Counted from the first letter of the stretch, positions 44,463 through 53,518 are shown. The stretch is DNA of 64,000 bases from Pseudomonas sp. BMS12 (GCF_001592875.1 NZ_LSOF01000005.1:63912-127911), one strand, 5' to 3'. Notes: generated by a model not told the origin, from the letters alone. Made by a program: numbers and translations.

Positions 44463-45758
44463 ATGAGCAAGTCCCCCCTAGCCCGCGGCGTGGCCCTCGC
44501 CGCGCTGGGCACCAGCCTTACCCTGCCCACCATCAGCCAGGCCGCCTTCATCGAAGACAGCAAGGCCAGCGTGGAACTGCGCAACTTCTATATGAACCGC
44601 GACTTCCGTCAAGATGGCGCCAGCCAAGCTAAAGCCGAAGAGTGGGCCCAGGGCTTCCTGCTGCGCTTCGAGTCTGGCTATACCGAAGGCACAGTCGGCT
44701 TCGGCGTAGACGCCATCGGCACCCTGGGTCTGAAGCTGGACTCCAGCCCGGACCGTAGTGGCACAGGCCTGCTGCCTCGCGACCCAGGAGACAAAAGAGC
44801 TGTCGATGACTACAGCGAATTTGGTGCAACCGCCAAAGCCAAGATCTCCAACAGCACGCTGAAGATCGGCACCCTGCTGCCCAAGCTGCCAGCCATTTCG
44901 GCCAACGACTCGCGCCTGCTGCCGCAGACCTTCCAGGGCGGCTGGCTGAACTCCCAGGAAATCTCCGGTCTGACCTTCGACGCCGGCCAGATCAACAGGG
45001 TCAACAACCGTGACTCGTCCAACAACGAAACCATGGTTATGACTAATAGCTACAACGCCAAAACCGGAAGTTCTGGCGTACGCGGCATCGACTTCAAAAC
45101 TGGGGCAGTGGGTGACAGCGACGAATTCAACTTCGCCGGCCTGAGCTACAAATGGACCGACCAGCTCACCACCACCTATAACTACGGCGCGCTGGAAGAC
45201 CTGTACAAGCAGCACATCGTCAATCTGGTGCACGTACTGCCGATCGCCGACAAGCAGAGCTTCAAGACCGACTTGCGCTTCGCCCGCTCCACCGACGATG
45301 GTGACACCAACGTCGACAACAAGGCCTACGGCGCCATGTTCACCTACGCGCTGAGCGGCCACTCCTTCGGCCTCGGCTACCAGAAGATGAGCGGCGACAC
45401 CGGCTACGCTTATATCGGTGGTACCGACCCGTTCCTGGTCAACTACGTGCAGATCGGCGACTTCGCCAACAAGGACGAGAAGTCCTGGCAGGCCCGCTAC
45501 GACTTCAACTTCGCGTCCGTCGGCATCCCCGGCCTGACCTTCATGACCCGCTACATCTCCGGTGACAACATCGACCGCGGTGCAGCGGCGTCCGAAGGCA
45601 AGGAATGGGAGCGCAACACCGACATCGCCTACGTCTTCCAGGAAGGCCCACTGAAGAACCTGGGTGTGAAGTGGCGCAACGCCACGACCCGCACCAACTT
45701 CACCAACGACCTGGATGAAAACCGCCTGATCGTCAGCTACACCCTGTCGCTCTGGTAA
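44463..45758 (+). CDS. OprD-family outer-membrane porin
   Basis: A 431-residue OprD-type porin. Signal peptide SPLARGVALAALGTSLTLP ending near AFIEDSKASVELRNFYMNRD, the usual mature start. Later motifs: WAQGFLLRFESGYTEGTVGF, GTLLPKLPAISANDSRLLPQ, TFQGGWLNSQEISGLTF and the aromatic C-terminus LIVSYTLSLW needed for outer-membrane insertion. OprD porins take up amino acids or aromatic acids; the substrate here is unknown. I used the ATG at 44463 because the earlier ATG in frame precedes a non-signal leader. Confidence 0.94.
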   Translation: MSKSPLARGVALAALGTSLTLPTISQAAFIEDSKASVELRNFYMNRDFRQDGASQAKAEEWAQGFLLRFESGYTEGTVGFGVDAIGTLGLKLDSSPDRSGTGLLPRDPGDKRAVDDYSEFGATAKAKISNSTLKIGTLLPKLPAISANDSRLLPQTFQGGWLNSQEISGLTFDAGQINRVNNRDSSNNETMVMTNSYNAKTGSSGVRGIDFKTGAVGDSDEFNFAGLSYKWTDQLTTTYNYGALEDLYKQHIVNLVHVLPIADKQSFKTDLRFARSTDDGDTNVDNKAYGAMFTYALSGHSFGLGYQKMSGDTGYAYIGGTDPFLVNYVQIGDFANKDEKSWQARYDFNFASVGIPGLTFMTRYISGDNIDRGAAASEGKEWERNTDIAYVFQEGPLKNLGVKWRNATTRTNFTNDLDENRLIVSYTLSLW

Positions 45759-45772
45759 CAGCAGCCGCAATG

Positions 45773-45803
45773 AAAGAGCCCGCCAAATGGCGGGCTCTTT
45801 TTT
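45773..45803 (+). terminator. Terminator after the OprD-family gene
   Basis: AAAGAGCCCGCC / GGCGGGCTCTTT, a perfect 12-pair stem with a four-base loop, followed by TTT. It also lies 22 bp past the amtB stop on the other strand, so it may serve both. Confidence 0.9.
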
Positions 45804-45824
45804 GCTCGTACAACCAGCGCAGGC

Positions 45825-47033
45825 TCAGTCCTGACTGGTGGCGCCGATCTTGTGGATCGACAGGTCGGCACCGTAGTACTCCTGCTCCTGAGTCAGGCGA
45901 ATACCTGTCGCCGCCTTCAGCAGGCCGTAGACCAGGAAACCTCCTGCCAGCGCGATTAGCACACCCAGCGCGGTACCGACCAACTGGCTGACCAGGCTGA
46001 CGCCACCCAGGCCGCCCAGGGACTGCAGGCCGAAGATGCCGCAGGCGATGCCGCCCCAGACGCCGCACAGGCCGTGCAATGGCCAGACACCGAGTACATC
46101 GTCGACCTTCCATTTCACCTGGGTTGCGGTAAATGCCCAGACGAACAGCGCGCCGGCAACAACGCCGGTGACCAGCGCACCAACCGGATGCATCAGGTCC
46201 GAGCCGGCACAGACTGCCACCAGTCCGGCCAGCGGACCGTTGTGCAGGAAGCCCGGGTCATTGCGCCCCACCAGCAACGCCGCGACAGTGCCGCCAACCA
46301 TGGCCATCAGCGAGTTGACTGCAACCAGGCCGCTGATGCCGCCGAGGGTCTGTGCGCTCATCACGTTGAAGCCGAACCAACCGATGATCAGGATCCACGA
46401 GCCGAGGGCCAGGAAGGGAATGTTCGACGGCGCGAACGCCACCAGGCGTCCCTCGCGATAACGCCCATCACGGCGACCGAGCAGGATCACGGCGCCGAAG
46501 GCCAGCCAGCCGCCCACCGCATGCACCACCACTGAGCCGGCGAAGTCATGGAAGGCGGCGCCGAAACGTTCGCTCAGCCAGTCTTGCAGGCCGAAGTTGC
46601 CGTTCCAGATCAGCCCCTCGAAGAAGGGGTAGACAAAAGCCACGATCAGCAAGGTGGCGCATAGCTGCGGGCCGAACTTGGCCCGTTCGGCGATACCACC
46701 GGAGATGATCGCCGGAATTGCCGCGGCAAAGGTCAGCAGGAAGAAGAACTTGACCAGGGCATAGCCGTTGCCCTCGGTCAGTACCGCAGCCGGCTCGAAG
46801 AAGCTGATGCCATAGGCCACCCAATAACCGACAAAGAAGTAGGCCAGGGCCGAGATGGCGAAATCCGAGAGGATCTTCGACAAGGCGTTGACCTGGTTCT
46901 TGTGCCGCACCGTACCCACTTCAAGGAAGGCGAAGCCGGCGTGCATGGCCAACACCATGATCGCGCCGATCAGGATGAACAGGGTGTTGGAGCCGTGAAT
47001 CAGGGTTTCCACGGCGCTGTTTATAGTTTCCAT
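45825..47033 (-). CDS. amtB: Ammonium transporter (Amt family)
   Basis: An Amt/MEP/Rh transporter of 402 residues with about 11 helices. Conserved twin-His sites are visible: VVVHAVGGWLAFGAVILLG and VWPLHGLCGVWGGIACGIF. Other landmarks: AMHAGFAFLEVGTVRHKNQV, GGIAERAKFGPQLCATLLI and FAPSNIPFLALGSWILIIGW. It lacks a signal peptide, unlike some AmtB. No glnK gene is adjacent, so it is not the usual glnK-amtB pair and may be a second ammonium transporter. Confidence 0.93.
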   Translation of the reverse strand: METINSAVETLIHGSNTLFILIGAIMVLAMHAGFAFLEVGTVRHKNQVNALSKILSDFAISALAYFFVGYWVAYGISFFEPAAVLTEGNGYALVKFFFLLTFAAAIPAIISGGIAERAKFGPQLCATLLIVAFVYPFFEGLIWNGNFGLQDWLSERFGAAFHDFAGSVVVHAVGGWLAFGAVILLGRRDGRYREGRLVAFAPSNIPFLALGSWILIIGWFGFNVMSAQTLGGISGLVAVNSLMAMVGGTVAALLVGRNDPGFLHNGPLAGLVAVCAGSDLMHPVGALVTGVVAGALFVWAFTATQVKWKVDDVLGVWPLHGLCGVWGGIACGIFGLQSLGGLGGVSLVSQLVGTALGVLIALAGGFLVYGLLKAATGIRLTQEQEYYGADLSIHKIGATSQD

Positions 47034-47384
47034 CAGGTACTTTCCCCAGCAGGACAGGCACCAAAAACGCCCCTTCGATCAGTCTTGCGCACCAAAAACG
47101 ATCAATATCTTCTGGTGTGCAGACCTCATCACGCCCCACCCCGGAGCAGTGAATTTTCCACAGGCGCGTCTTGGTAATTTTTAATCTTTGTTTTCAGTGA
47201 GATACCGACAAGGCGGGCAAATCCCTTGCACCTCGAACGCCCCAACAGCGAGCACTGATAACGCAGAGCGCACCAGCAGAAAGCAAAAGATGTACCAGCA
47301 TGGAGCACGAAATTAACCTGAACCTTGTAGCAGCACCTGGCTCGAACCTGATGAGTCCATCGCAAAGACCCACAGGAGGGCACT
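47034..47384. other. Non-coding gap upstream of amtB and the DUF883 gene
   Basis: About 350 bp with no convincing gene. It holds GCACCAAAAACG twice (47059-47070 and 47089-47100) and a near-palindrome TGCGCACCA ... TGGTGTGCA (47086-47094 and 47113-47121). The GCACCA units resemble half-sites of the nitrogen regulator NtrC. The divergent promoters must lie here, but no -35/-10 or -24/-12 set is convincing. Confidence 0.45.
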
Positions 47385-47741
47385 ATGTCCACCACCGCCA
47401 AGACCAGCAGCGCAACCGACAAGGAAACCCAACGCCGCAACCTGCACGATGCGCAGAATGCCCTTTCCGCCGAGTTCCAGAGCCTGATCGGTGACACCGA
47501 GAACCTGCTGAAACAGACATCCGAAGTGGCCGGCATCCAGGTCCAGGAGTTGCGCGCCCGGATCAGCGACAACCTCGACCGGGCCAAGGACATGCTCAAG
47601 AGCACCGAGCACAACCTCGAGGAACAAGGTCGCATCGCCGTCGAAAAGACCGAGCAATATGTCCAGCAGCACCCCTGGCAGACTATCGGCTGTGCGGCCG
47701 GTGTCGGCTTCCTTCTCGGCCTGCTGGCCGGCCGCCGCTGA
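47385..47741 (+). CDS. DUF883 (ElaB/YqjD) family protein
   Basis: A 118-residue tail-anchored-type protein. A long charged helix (LHDAQNALSAEFQSLIGDTE, LLKQTSEVAGIQVQELRARI) ends in a C-terminal hydrophobic anchor (QTIGCAAGVGFLLGLLAGRR) with the GxxxG-type pattern. ElaB/YqjD members bind the inner membrane and ribosomes in stationary phase in E. coli. A perfect AGGAGG precedes the ATG. It heads an operon with YqjE-like and EAL genes. Confidence 0.88.
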   Translation: MSTTAKTSSATDKETQRRNLHDAQNALSAEFQSLIGDTENLLKQTSEVAGIQVQELRARISDNLDRAKDMLKSTEHNLEEQGRIAVEKTEQYVQQHPWQTIGCAAGVGFLLGLLAGRR

Positions 47742-47753
47742 ACAGGGCCACTC

Positions 47754-48143
47754 ATGGACGACATGCAGTCACAGTCCACTGCCGAGCCACCCAAGCCGTC
47801 CCTTAAGAAGCTCGGCGGCGCCCTGCTCGGCCTGGCGCACAGTCATCTGGAGCTGTTCGGCATCGAACTGCAGGAAGAGAAGGCACGTTCGTTTCGCCTG
47901 CTTATCCTCTCCGGGCTCAGCCTGGTCTTCGGCCTACTGGTTATGCTCGGCCTCTCGGCTGCAGTGCTGATCGTCTTCTGGGACAACTATCGCCTGCACG
48001 CCGCCATAGGTCTGAGCCTGCTGTTCACTGCAGCCCTGCTGGTGTGTGTCGCCAAAGCCAGGCGCCTGGCCCGCGAGGGCGAATCGCCCTTCCAGGCCAC
48101 ACGCGAAGAACTGGCGCGCAACAAGGAGCGCCTATTGCCATGA
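47754..48143 (+). CDS. YqjE-family (phage holin-like) membrane protein
   Basis: A 129-residue protein with two hydrophobic spans (RLLILSGLSLVFGLLVMLGL, SAAVLIVFW; AIGLSLLFTAALLVCVAKA) after an amphipathic N-terminal part. This is the YqjE family, found next to YqjD. It starts 12 bp after the DUF883 gene and its stop overlaps the next start by 4 bp (ATGA). Confidence 0.87.
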   Translation: MDDMQSQSTAEPPKPSLKKLGGALLGLAHSHLELFGIELQEEKARSFRLLILSGLSLVFGLLVMLGLSAAVLIVFWDNYRLHAAIGLSLLFTAALLVCVAKARRLAREGESPFQATREELARNKERLLP

Positions 48144-48451
48144 GTGAGTCACTGTCCGGTACCGCACGCCGCAGCATGCGCAAGGAGCTGGTTCGCCTGC
48201 GCATGGAAATGCATCGGCAGCAACTGCGTCACCATGCGCAACCGCTAACCCGCCCACTCAACTACCTCGGTCAGCTGCGCCGGGACAGTCCAGGCAGCCT
48301 GGAGCCGCCTCTGCTGCTGACGGCCGAAGTGCTGCTGACCCTGTTCGGCAGCCGCCTCGGCCGCTTCGGCAAGCTGGCCAGGATAGCGCTGCTGTTCTAC
48401 CCCCTGGCCCGTGGCGCGCAAAAGCCGGGTGGCGTCCCGTCACGCCACTGA
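48140..48451 (+). CDS. Conserved hypothetical protein of the YqjD/YqjE operon
   Basis: A 103-residue basic protein (SMRKELVRLRMEMHRQQLRH) with a moderately hydrophobic C-terminal half (LLLTAEVLLTLFGSRLGR, LARIALLFYPLARG). Its position equals that of YqjK in E. coli yqjDEK, but sequence likeness is only in pattern. It overlaps the YqjE-type gene by 4 bp. Confidence 0.75.
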   Translation: MSESLSGTARRSMRKELVRLRMEMHRQQLRHHAQPLTRPLNYLGQLRRDSPGSLEPPLLLTAEVLLTLFGSRLGRFGKLARIALLFYPLARGAQKPGGVPSRH

Positions 48452-48479
48452 GACACCTGGCCGCATTCTTGCAAACGTG

Positions 48480-49700
48480 ATGGCTCTGCGACCGATCCAG
48501 ACGGTCAAGTTTTCCATCACTTCAAGGAATCGGTTCGTGATCGACGGGCAGCCGCTAGCAGTCTTCCAGCCCTTTATCGACACCGCCACCGGCCGTATCG
48601 CCGGTATCGAGGCCCTCGGCCGTTTACGCCAGGCCGACGCCAGCCTGCGTTCGGTAGGCCCGCTGTTCACGGACCCCAAAGTGTCGCCGGCCAGCCTGCG
48701 CCGGCTGGATCGCCAGGTGCGCGAAGACGCCCTCGCACGCCTGCAGGACGCCCCCGAGGACTGGTTCCTCAGCCTCAATATCTCGCCGCGCTGGATCAGC
48801 CGGCTGCGCCCCAACCAGCCGCTCCCCAGCCTCAAGCAACTACAAAAGCACGGGGTGGACCCGCGCCGCGTGGTCTTCGAGATCACCGAACTGGGTGGCG
48901 GCAGCCAGAAGCTCGGCGAAGTGGTCGCCAGATACCGTGAAGCCGGTGCGCGCATTGCCATCGATGACTTCGGCGCCGGCTATTCGCAACTGGATCGGGT
49001 CCTGCCCCTGCAGCCGGACATCCTCAAGCTGGACATGCGCCTATTCCAGGAAGCGGCCCGCGGCGGCCCCAGTGGCGAAGTGGTCAAGGCCCTGGCGCAA
49101 ATGGCGGAAAAGACCGGCTGCTGGATTATCGCCGAAGGCGTCGAAACCGAGGCCGAACTGCACTTCGCCCTGGAGTGCGGCGCACGGTACGTGCAGGGCT
49201 ACCTGTTTGCCCAGGCGGAGCTGGAGTTCTTTGCCAGCGATGCCTTCGTGCCCCGCTTCGCCTACCTGCGCGACCAGTACGTGCAACGCAAGCTGGCCGA
49301 ACGCGCACGCCTGATGACCTTGCGCCAGCAACTGACCGAACTGATGAATCTGGTGCGCCACTGGGTGGAACGCAATGGCAGGCTGGATTCGCTACTCAAC
49401 CCGAACGACTATCCCTGGCTGCTGCGCATCTACCAGTGTGACCGCCACGGCACGCAGATCAGCCCGAACCTGCAATGGGATGGCCAGCGCTGGGGCGAGG
49501 ACGCCCGCTACCTGGGGCACAACTGGTCCTGGCGCCCCTACTTCTATCAGTTGCTGGCCGAAGGTTGGGAGGAGCGTCGCCTGACGCTTTCCAGCACCTA
49601 CCGCGACGCCACCAGCAACCAGTATTGCCTGACCGCCGGGCAGTTCATCGACAATGGCCGACGCCTGCTGCTGCTCGATATCGACGCGGCCGGCTTCTAG
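48480..49700 (+). CDS. EAL-domain c-di-GMP phosphodiesterase with C-terminal sensory-type domain
   Basis: A 406-residue cytosolic protein. EAL domain in the first 260 residues with all catalytic landmarks: AGIEALGRLR, LNISPRWI, FEITELGGG, AIDDFGAGYSQLDR, ILKLDMRLF, AEGVETEAE and QGYLFAQ. A C-terminal domain of about 140 residues (NPNDYPWLLRIYQCDRHGTQ, LGHNWSWRPYFYQLLAEGWE) resembles the PAS/Cache-like tail of YkuI-type proteins. The ATG at 48480 was chosen; a longer frame would overlap the previous gene. It begins 28 bp after the small-protein operon and may be co-transcribed. Confidence 0.88.
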   Translation: MALRPIQTVKFSITSRNRFVIDGQPLAVFQPFIDTATGRIAGIEALGRLRQADASLRSVGPLFTDPKVSPASLRRLDRQVREDALARLQDAPEDWFLSLNISPRWISRLRPNQPLPSLKQLQKHGVDPRRVVFEITELGGGSQKLGEVVARYREAGARIAIDDFGAGYSQLDRVLPLQPDILKLDMRLFQEAARGGPSGEVVKALAQMAEKTGCWIIAEGVETEAELHFALECGARYVQGYLFAQAELEFFASDAFVPRFAYLRDQYVQRKLAERARLMTLRQQLTELMNLVRHWVERNGRLDSLLNPNDYPWLLRIYQCDRHGTQISPNLQWDGQRWGEDARYLGHNWSWRPYFYQLLAEGWEERRLTLSSTYRDATSNQYCLTAGQFIDNGRRLLLLDIDAAGF

Positions 49701-49726
49701 CATTCCACACGCCCGGCAGGCAGACC

Positions 49727-50842
49727 TCAGGTAAGGAAAACCGGTTGCTGGAACGGTGCCAGCTCCATGCGATTGCGGCCGTTCTGCTTAGCCCGATAGA
49801 GTGCCTTGTCGGCCCGCTCGATCAAGGTCGCGACACTTTCCGGCAAGTAGTACTGCGCCACTCCGATGGACGCGGTGATCCGCATCTCCTCCGGTAACCC
49901 TTGATACCGGGCGGCTGCCAACGCCTCCTGAATGCGTACGATGCAGTGCTGAGCCATCTCCAGGGAGGTCTGCGGCAGGAACAGGAGAAACTCCTCACCG
50001 CCGTAGCGGGCGAAGAAGTCGGTGCTGCGCAGCAGCGGCTGCACCACCTCGGCAAAGGTCTTCAGCACCTCGTCGCCGACTGGGTGGCCGTAGTTGTCAT
50101 TGATGCGTTTGAAATGATCGATATCTAGGATGCACACACAGAAGCCGGCGCCGCCACGGTCGGTCCGGTTCTTCTCGTGACGCAGCATCTCCAACAGGTA
50201 ACGCCGGTTGTAGACCCCAGTCAGCTCATCGTGAGTCGCCAGCTCGGTGACCTGCTGCAACACCTCCTGCAACTGGGCATTGCTCATCATCAGCTTCTTG
50301 CGCAGGTCGCTGATATTGCCGCCAAGGACGGAGATAAAGGGCAAGAACACGGAAAAACTGCACCACAGCACCATTTCCACGGCCAGGTTGAACTTCTCGC
50401 CCTCCAGGTGCTGGATCAGTGGCAGGGTCAGCGCGTAGGTGACGATGGTACCCAGGCTGAGCCACAGCAGCTCGCGGGTGCGTAACTTGAAGCAGCCGAA
50501 CACCATGATGATCAGCAGTACCACCAGATAGGCGCCACGCGCCTCGCCCGCGTAGATCTGCGTGCCCATCACCATGACGATGGCCGCCACCATCTGCAGC
50601 ATCGTCATGCTTGGGTCACGCAAGCGCAGGTTGAGGCGCAAGCGGAACAGCAGATAGAACGTCAGGTTGGTCAATACCGCAACGGCGACCCAGGCCATGG
50701 TCACCCAGGCGGGGAAAATACCGTTATAGAGAGAGACAAGCTGGGGAACGCTGGCCAGGAAGTACATCGCCACGCTCATCATGAAGCGGCGCATGCGCAA
50801 TTGCTGCTGCGAGTCCCTGGATAAGGCAGCTTCTGAAATCAC
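49727..50842 (-). CDS. Membrane-bound diguanylate cyclase (GGEEF)
   Basis: A 371-residue protein with about six N-terminal hydrophobic helices (MMSVAMYFLASVPQLVSLYN, VTMAWVAVAVLTNLTFYLLF, YLVVLLIIMVFGCFKL) and a C-terminal GGDEF domain. The active site is GGEEF, with the inhibitory I-site RSTD exactly five residues before it (RSTDFFARYGGEEF), so product feedback is likely. I used the GTG at 50842 (VISEAALSRD); the open frame extends further but would run into dgt on the other strand. It is convergent with the EAL gene. Confidence 0.87.
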   Translation of the reverse strand: MISEAALSRDSQQQLRMRRFMMSVAMYFLASVPQLVSLYNGIFPAWVTMAWVAVAVLTNLTFYLLFRLRLNLRLRDPSMTMLQMVAAIVMVMGTQIYAGEARGAYLVVLLIIMVFGCFKLRTRELLWLSLGTIVTYALTLPLIQHLEGEKFNLAVEMVLWCSFSVFLPFISVLGGNISDLRKKLMMSNAQLQEVLQQVTELATHDELTGVYNRRYLLEMLRHEKNRTDRGGAGFCVCILDIDHFKRINDNYGHPVGDEVLKTFAEVVQPLLRSTDFFARYGGEEFLLFLPQTSLEMAQHCIVRIQEALAAARYQGLPEEMRITASIGVAQYYLPESVATLIERADKALYRAKQNGRNRMELAPFQQPVFLT

Positions 50843-51021
50843 GTGCTGACTACTCTTGTTGTTATGGGCTTGGATCAAGACACGATGGCCAGACGATATC
50901 ACTGTGATCACAAAAATGACCAGGTGCCCCGCCGCCGCCCGTCGCCTGCTCGGCGGCTGGCCAGGCTCGCTGCACCGATACTTGCAGGCATCGCTGCGAA
51001 CGTCGAAGCTAGACGCAACTT

Positions 51022-51042
51022 GGCCTGACGGAGCGTCAGGCC
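51022..51042 (+). promoter_or_regulatory. Perfect hairpin in the leader of dgt
   Basis: GGCCTGAC-GGAGC-GTCAGGCC, eight perfect pairs with a five-base loop, ends 22 bp before the dgt start codon. It could be an operator or an mRNA leader hairpin. There is no T run. The rest of the 222-bp divergent gap shows no convincing promoter. Confidence 0.55.
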
Positions 51043-51064
51043 CTACCACCGGCGAGGACAGCCC

Positions 51065-52396
51065 TTGGATTGGCAAACCCTGCTCACCCGCGAACGTCTC
51101 GGCAAACCTGTGCATAGCTCCGACGAGCTGGGCCGCAGCCCGTTCCACAAAGACCACGACCGCATCATCTTCTCCGGCGCCTTCCGCCGCCTGGGGCGCA
51201 AGACCCAGGTGCACCCGGTCTCCAGCAACGACCATATCCATACCCGCCTGACCCACTCGCTGGAAGTCAGTTGTGTCGGTCGCTCACTGGGCATGCGCGT
51301 CGGCGAGATGATTCGCGACGAACTGCCGGACTGGTGCGACCCGGTCGACCTCGGCGTGGTCGTGCAATCGGCCTGCCTGGCCCATGACATAGGTAATCCG
51401 CCCTTCGGCCATTCTGGCGAAGACGCCATTCGCCACTGGTTCCAACAGGCTGCCGGGCGCGGTTGGCTGGACGCCATGAGCGAGGCCGAACGTGGCGACT
51501 TCCTCAACTTCGAAGGCAATGCCCAGGGTTTTCGCGTACTCACCCAGCTGGAATACCACCAGTTCGACGGCGGCACCCGCCTCACCTATGCCACCCTCGG
51601 CAGCTATCTCAAGTACCCCTGGACCGCCCGTCACGCCGACGCCCTGGGCTACAAGAAGCACAAGTTCGGCTGCTACCAGAGCGAGCTACCGCTGCTGGAA
51701 CAGATCGCCGCCAAACTCGGTCTGCCACGCCTGGAAGAACAGCGCTGGGCGCGCCATCCGCTGGTCTACCTGATGGAGGCGGCGGACGACATCTGCTACG
51801 GCCTGATCGACCTGGAAGACGGCCTGGAGATGGAGCTGCTCGATTACAGCGAAGTCGAGGCATTGCTGCTCGGGCTGGTCGGTGACGATCTGCCGGAAAC
51901 CTACCGCCAGCTGGGCCCCCTGGACTCCCGCCGGCGCAAGCTGGCGATCCTGCGCGGCAAGGCCATCGAGCACCTGACCAACGCCGCCGCCCGGGCCTTC
52001 GTCGAACAACAGCCGGCGCTGCTGCGCGGTGAGCTGGCCGGCGACCTGGTCGAACACATGCACGGCCCGGCCAAGCGTTGCGTACAACAGGCCAAAGCCA
52101 TGGCGCGGCAGAAGATCTTCCAGGACAAGCGCAAGACCCTGCACGAGATCGGCGCTTACACCACCCTGGAGATACTGCTCAATGCCTTCTGCGGCGCGGC
52201 CCTGGAACAGCATGGCGGGCGCACACCGACCTTCAAGAGCCAACGCATCCTCGACCTGCTCGGCGGCAATGCCCCCGACCCCAGCTGGCCGCTGCATCGC
52301 TCATTCCTGCGCATGATCGACTTCATCGCCGGGATGACCGACAGCTATGCCACCGAAATGGCCCGGGAAATGACCGGGCGCTCCAGCCCGGTATGA
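51065..52396 (+). CDS. dgt: dGTPase-family deoxyguanosinetriphosphate triphosphohydrolase
   Basis: A 443-residue HD-domain dNTPase that cleaves dGTP to deoxyguanosine and triphosphate. Start is a TTG ([15 protein letters not shown]) with GAGG nine bases upstream. Metal-binding motifs: [18 protein letters not shown] and [20 protein letters not shown]; later [16 protein letters not shown]. The same gene lies at the matching place in P. aeruginosa (PA3043). The FUSC-type gene follows after 4 bp. Confidence 0.93.
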   Translation: MDWQTLLTRERLGKPVHSSDELGRSPFHKDHDRIIFSGAFRRLGRKTQVHPVSSNDHIHTRLTHSLEVSCVGRSLGMRVGEMIRDELPDWCDPVDLGVVVQSACLAHDIGNPPFGHSGEDAIRHWFQQAAGRGWLDAMSEAERGDFLNFEGNAQGFRVLTQLEYHQFDGGTRLTYATLGSYLKYPWTARHADALGYKKHKFGCYQSELPLLEQIAAKLGLPRLEEQRWARHPLVYLMEAADDICYGLIDLEDGLEMELLDYSEVEALLLGLVGDDLPETYRQLGPLDSRRRKLAILRGKAIEHLTNAAARAFVEQQPALLRGELAGDLVEHMHGPAKRCVQQAKAMARQKIFQDKRKTLHEIGAYTTLEILLNAFCGAALEQHGGRTPTFKSQRILDLLGGNAPDPSWPLHRSFLRMIDFIAGMTDSYATEMAREMTGRSSPV

Positions 52397-52400
52397 AGCG

Positions 52401-53435
52401 ATGAAAGACAGGCACAAGTGGATCAGCTGGCATGCCGGCCCACCCAATCTGGGGCCGGCGATCATCGCCGGGCTCGGCTGTGCCCTGCCCTTGCTGCTCG
52501 GTCTGCTCAGTGGCCATCCCGGTTTTCTCTGGGCATCGGCCGGGGCCTTCCAGGCGGCCCAGGCCAATCCCCTGCACCGTTTCGGCATGTTGCGCCTGCT
52601 GCTGCTCACCCTGCTTGGCGCCTGCAGCGCCGGCCTGGGGTTCTGGGCTGCCGGCCAGGCCTGGACGAGTGCGCTCATGTTCGCGGCCTTCGGCTTGCTG
52701 CTGGCCTGGTTGCAACGCTTCGGTAAAGAAGCCGGCAAGCTCGGCATGGGCCTGGCAGTGTGCCTGTGCCTGGGCCAGGGTCATACTGCAGTCGGCGGCC
52801 TGCACAATGCCGATGCCGTGGCCGCGCTGTTCATCCTCGGCGGCCTCTGGGTCGCCCTGCTCGCTTTCGGCCTGCGCGGCCTGCACGGCCTGCGCACCTG
52901 GCCTTACATGCCTCGGCTGATGGCGGTACTGCGCGTACTGCGGCGCCACGCCAAACGCCTGCCCGAACGGCGCTGGCGCCTGCATGCTCTCGGCTGCGCC
53001 CTGGCCCTGGGCGGGGCCGGCCTGATCGTCGAACTGGCCCACCTGCAACGCGGCCACTGGCTGACCCTGGCCCTGGTCGGCACCCTCCAGCTGCGCGCCC
53101 GCAGCAGCCTGGCGCGAGCCCTGCAGCTGTGCATGGTGAGCCTGGCCAGCGCTATGTTGCTGCTGGCGCTGGGCTACGGCCTGCAGAGCCCTCCGGCCAT
53201 GGTCACGCTGGCGCTGCCGCTGATCGTGCTCGGCCGCGCTTTTCAGGCGCATCGTTATGGTCTGTATGTGCTCCAGGTCATCGTCAGCTTTCTGCTGCTC
53301 AGCGAAAGCCTGGCGCAGGATTGGCAAGAGCCCCAGCAACGCCTGCTCAACAGCCTGATCGGCGTGGTCCTGGCCATGCTGGTAGCCATGCTGATACATG
53401 CTCTGGAGCGGCGCCTCGGCAACGCAAAAGCCTAA
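52401..53435 (+). CDS. FUSC-family membrane protein
   Basis: A 344-residue inner-membrane protein with about ten hydrophobic segments (AIIAGLGCALPLLLGLL, LRLLLLTLLGACSAGLGFWA, LGMGLAVCLCLGQG, VIVSFLLLSESLAQDW). The pattern is that of the fusaric-acid-resistance (FUSC) or aromatic-acid efflux group, but it lacks the long soluble domain of AaeB. The efflux role is a family-level guess. It begins 4 bp after dgt and is probably co-transcribed. Confidence 0.78.
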   Translation: MKDRHKWISWHAGPPNLGPAIIAGLGCALPLLLGLLSGHPGFLWASAGAFQAAQANPLHRFGMLRLLLLTLLGACSAGLGFWAAGQAWTSALMFAAFGLLLAWLQRFGKEAGKLGMGLAVCLCLGQGHTAVGGLHNADAVAALFILGGLWVALLAFGLRGLHGLRTWPYMPRLMAVLRVLRRHAKRLPERRWRLHALGCALALGGAGLIVELAHLQRGHWLTLALVGTLQLRARSSLARALQLCMVSLASAMLLLALGYGLQSPPAMVTLALPLIVLGRAFQAHRYGLYVLQVIVSFLLLSESLAQDWQEPQQRLLNSLIGVVLAMLVAMLIHALERRLGNAKA

Positions 53436-53518
53436 AAAATTCGCCCGACAGCCGGCGTGGCGCAGAGTGCTTCACTATGCTTGGGGCTGACCCCCAACGC
53501 CTGTCATGGAGTGAGCAC

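Noticed and set aside
47048..47064. A possible sigma-54 promoter for amtB (TTGGTGCCTGTCCTGCT on the minus strand)
   Set aside because: The GG-GC spacing fits, but the predicted start would leave a leader of about four bases and the site overlaps the ribosome-binding region.
50843..51256. A 138-residue N-terminal extension of the diguanylate cyclase
   Set aside because: It would overlap dgt on the opposite strand; the likely GTG at 50842 and the first membrane helix come after it.
52760..53518. A 253-codon upstream extension of the HD-GYP protein
   Set aside because: It lies inside the FUSC-type gene in another frame and is Arg/Pro/Ala-rich; the ATG at 53519 is followed directly by a normal membrane helix.
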